Of a DNA stretch of 30,588 nucleotides, positions 29,159 through 30,588 are shown in pieces. Location of the stretch: NCBI RefSeq assembly GCF_000003815.2, contig NC_049995.1, forward strand, positions 12,354,407 to 12,384,994, read 5' to 3'. How positions within the stretch are numbered: the stretch's first letter is position 1; the number at the start of each line of letters is the position of its first letter. Below the pieces are notes generated by a model. The model was not told the DNA's origin. It worked only from the letters and a program-made list of their open reading frames with translations, and searched no databases. This DNA comes from Branchiostoma floridae. Taxonomy: Eukaryota; Chordata; Leptocardii; Amphioxiformes; Branchiostomatidae. Position numbers and translations under genes: made by a program.

Positions 29159-30588
29159 AGCTCTATGCGCTATGAATACAAACACTTGGTTCTCGTCACC
29201 TTCATGGAATTTTTAGTACGACATGGAGGAGGTTCTCTCGTAGTGGACAAACAACCGGACTGAACTAGCAGCTGTACGCAAAACATGGTACACGGGCTAT
29301 GAATGTTTTTTTGATTCACGTCACCCAAAACAAATTGGTCTTAGCGCTCTATACAGTAACAGAGGGCTGTTTGAGTAGCGCTCTACGGGTTATGACTGTA
29401 AACACTTGGTTCACGAAACCCAAAACAAATCGGTCGTTAGGGCTCCATTCAGAGATAGGGCTCCATTCAGAGATACTGTAAACAACAAACACACGGAGCC
29501 GAAAGCTGTTTGTGCAGCTCCACGGGCTATATAAATGTAAAAACTTGGTTCACGTCACCATCAACAAATCGGTGTTTAGGGCTCCATACAGAGTTATTGT
29601 AAACAACAAACACACGGAGCCGAAAGCTGTTTGAGCAGCTCCACGGGCTATATGAATGTAAACACTTGGTTCACGTCACCATCAACAAATCGGTGTTTAG
29701 GGCTCTACACAGGGATACTGTAAACAACAAACACACTGAGCCGATAACTGATCGAGCAACTCCACGGGCTATATGAATGTAAACACTTGGTTCACGTCAC
29801 CATCAACAAATCGGTGTTTAGGGCTCCATACAGAGATACTGTAAACAACAAACACACTAGGCCAAAAGCTGTTTGAGCAGCTCCACGGGCTATATAAATG
29901 TAAACACTTGGTTCACGTCACCATCAACAAATCGGTGTTTAAGGCTCCATACAGAGATACTGTAAACAACAAACACACGGAGCCGATAACTGATCGAGCA
30001 ACTCCACGGGCTATATGAATGTAAACACTTGGTTCACGTCACCATCAACAAATCGGTGTTTAGGGCTCCATACAGAGATACTGTAAACAACAAACACACG
30101 GAGCCGAAAGCTGTTTGAGCAGCTCCACGGGCTATATGAATGTAAACACTTGGTTCACGTCACCATCAACAAATCGGTGTTTAGGGCTCCATACAGAGAT
30201 ATTGTAAACAACAAACACACGGAGCCTAAAGCTGTTTGAGCAGCTCCACGGGCTATATGAATGTAAACACTTGGTTCACGTTACCATCAACAAATTGGTG
30301 TTTAGGGCTCTATACAGGGATACTGTGAACAACAAACACACGGAGCCGATAACTGATCGAGCAACTCCACGGGCTATATGAATGTAAACACTTGGTTCAC
30401 GTCACCATCAACAAATCGGTGTTTAGGGCTCTATACAGGGATATTGTAAACAACAAACACACGGAGCCGATAACTGATCGAGCAACTCCATGGGCTATAT
30501 GAATGTAAACACTTGGTTCACGTCACCATCAACAAATCGGTGTTAGGGCTCTTTACAGGGATATGTAAACAACAAACACACGGAGCCG
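29159..30588. repeat. Satellite array, 121-bp monomer, running off the window end
   Basis: The motif GGTGTTTAGGGCTC recurs at 29571, 29692, 29813, 29934, 30055, 30176, 30297, 30418 and 30539 (diverged in the last copies): exactly 121 bp each time. Degenerate copies precede it from about 29159. Each monomer has GGGCTATATGAATGTAAACA and ACAACAAACACACGGAGCCG. Two subtypes alternate, with either AAAGCTGTTTGAGCAGCTCC or ATAACTGATCGAGCAACTCC. Confidence 0.95.

Noticed and set aside
29159-30588. CRISPR-like array
   Set aside because: The repeats are contiguous 121-bp monomers without unique spacers, in eukaryotic DNA; this is satellite.

Overview
The window looks like nuclear DNA of an invertebrate deuterostome. 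A lancelet (amphioxus, Branchiostoma) is my best guess. The reasons are small exons joined by short introns with GT-AG borders, Ig/FN3/SEA receptor exons joined by phase-1 introns, many miniature inverted-repeat elements (MITEs), a 5S-rRNA-like SINE and a satellite array. The species is an inference; nothing here proves it.

Two complete multi-exon genes lie head-to-tail on the minus strand. I assembled them by hand from splice sites and reading phase. Gene A runs 16450->6674 (12 exons, 3798 nt CDS, 1265 aa). Gene B runs 27619->18932 (10 exons, 3933 nt CDS, 1310 aa). Both encode the same kind of protein: signal peptide, one Ig-like domain (two exons), one FN3 domain (two exons), one SEA domain (three exons), one membrane span, then a single exon of about 2.6-2.75 kb. 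That exon encodes a cytoplasmic NB-ARC/STAND-type P-loop NTPase followed by helical, TPR-like sequence. So each is a single-pass receptor with an NLR-like signalling engine fused to an adhesion/recognition ectodomain. Every junction keeps the frame, and the two genes share intron phases and even a 59-nt middle SEA exon, so they are tandem paralogues. Gene B keeps a canonical SEA self-cleavage motif (GSVIV); gene A has RSVIV. I know of no named family with this exact domain order; that novelty is inference and would need a database search.

Layout: 1-6670 holds no convincing gene. It contains a palindromic MITE (1594-1799), a possible orphan promoter (3260-3298), a weak C2HC zinc-finger-like fragment (3983-4195) and a long CA repeat (4322-4690). 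6674-16450 is gene A, with a 708-bp inverted-repeat element and a small MITE in its introns. 16450-18931 holds the gene A promoter candidate, a small hairpin element and a 924-bp TA-flanked non-autonomous transposon. 18932-27619 is gene B, whose introns hold a 5S-like SINE, a TA-flanked element, two further MITEs, a tRNA-like SINE fragment and a tandemly repeated splice donor. 27620-29070 is upstream sequence of gene B. 29159-30588 is a satellite with an exact 121-bp period that continues past the window edge.

Working model (inference): the Ig/FN3 ectodomain binds a ligand, the SEA domain holds or releases the ectodomain (cleavable in B, perhaps not in A), and the NTPase/TPR module oligomerises inside the cell. 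No effector domain such as CARD, DEATH or TIR is visible in either protein.
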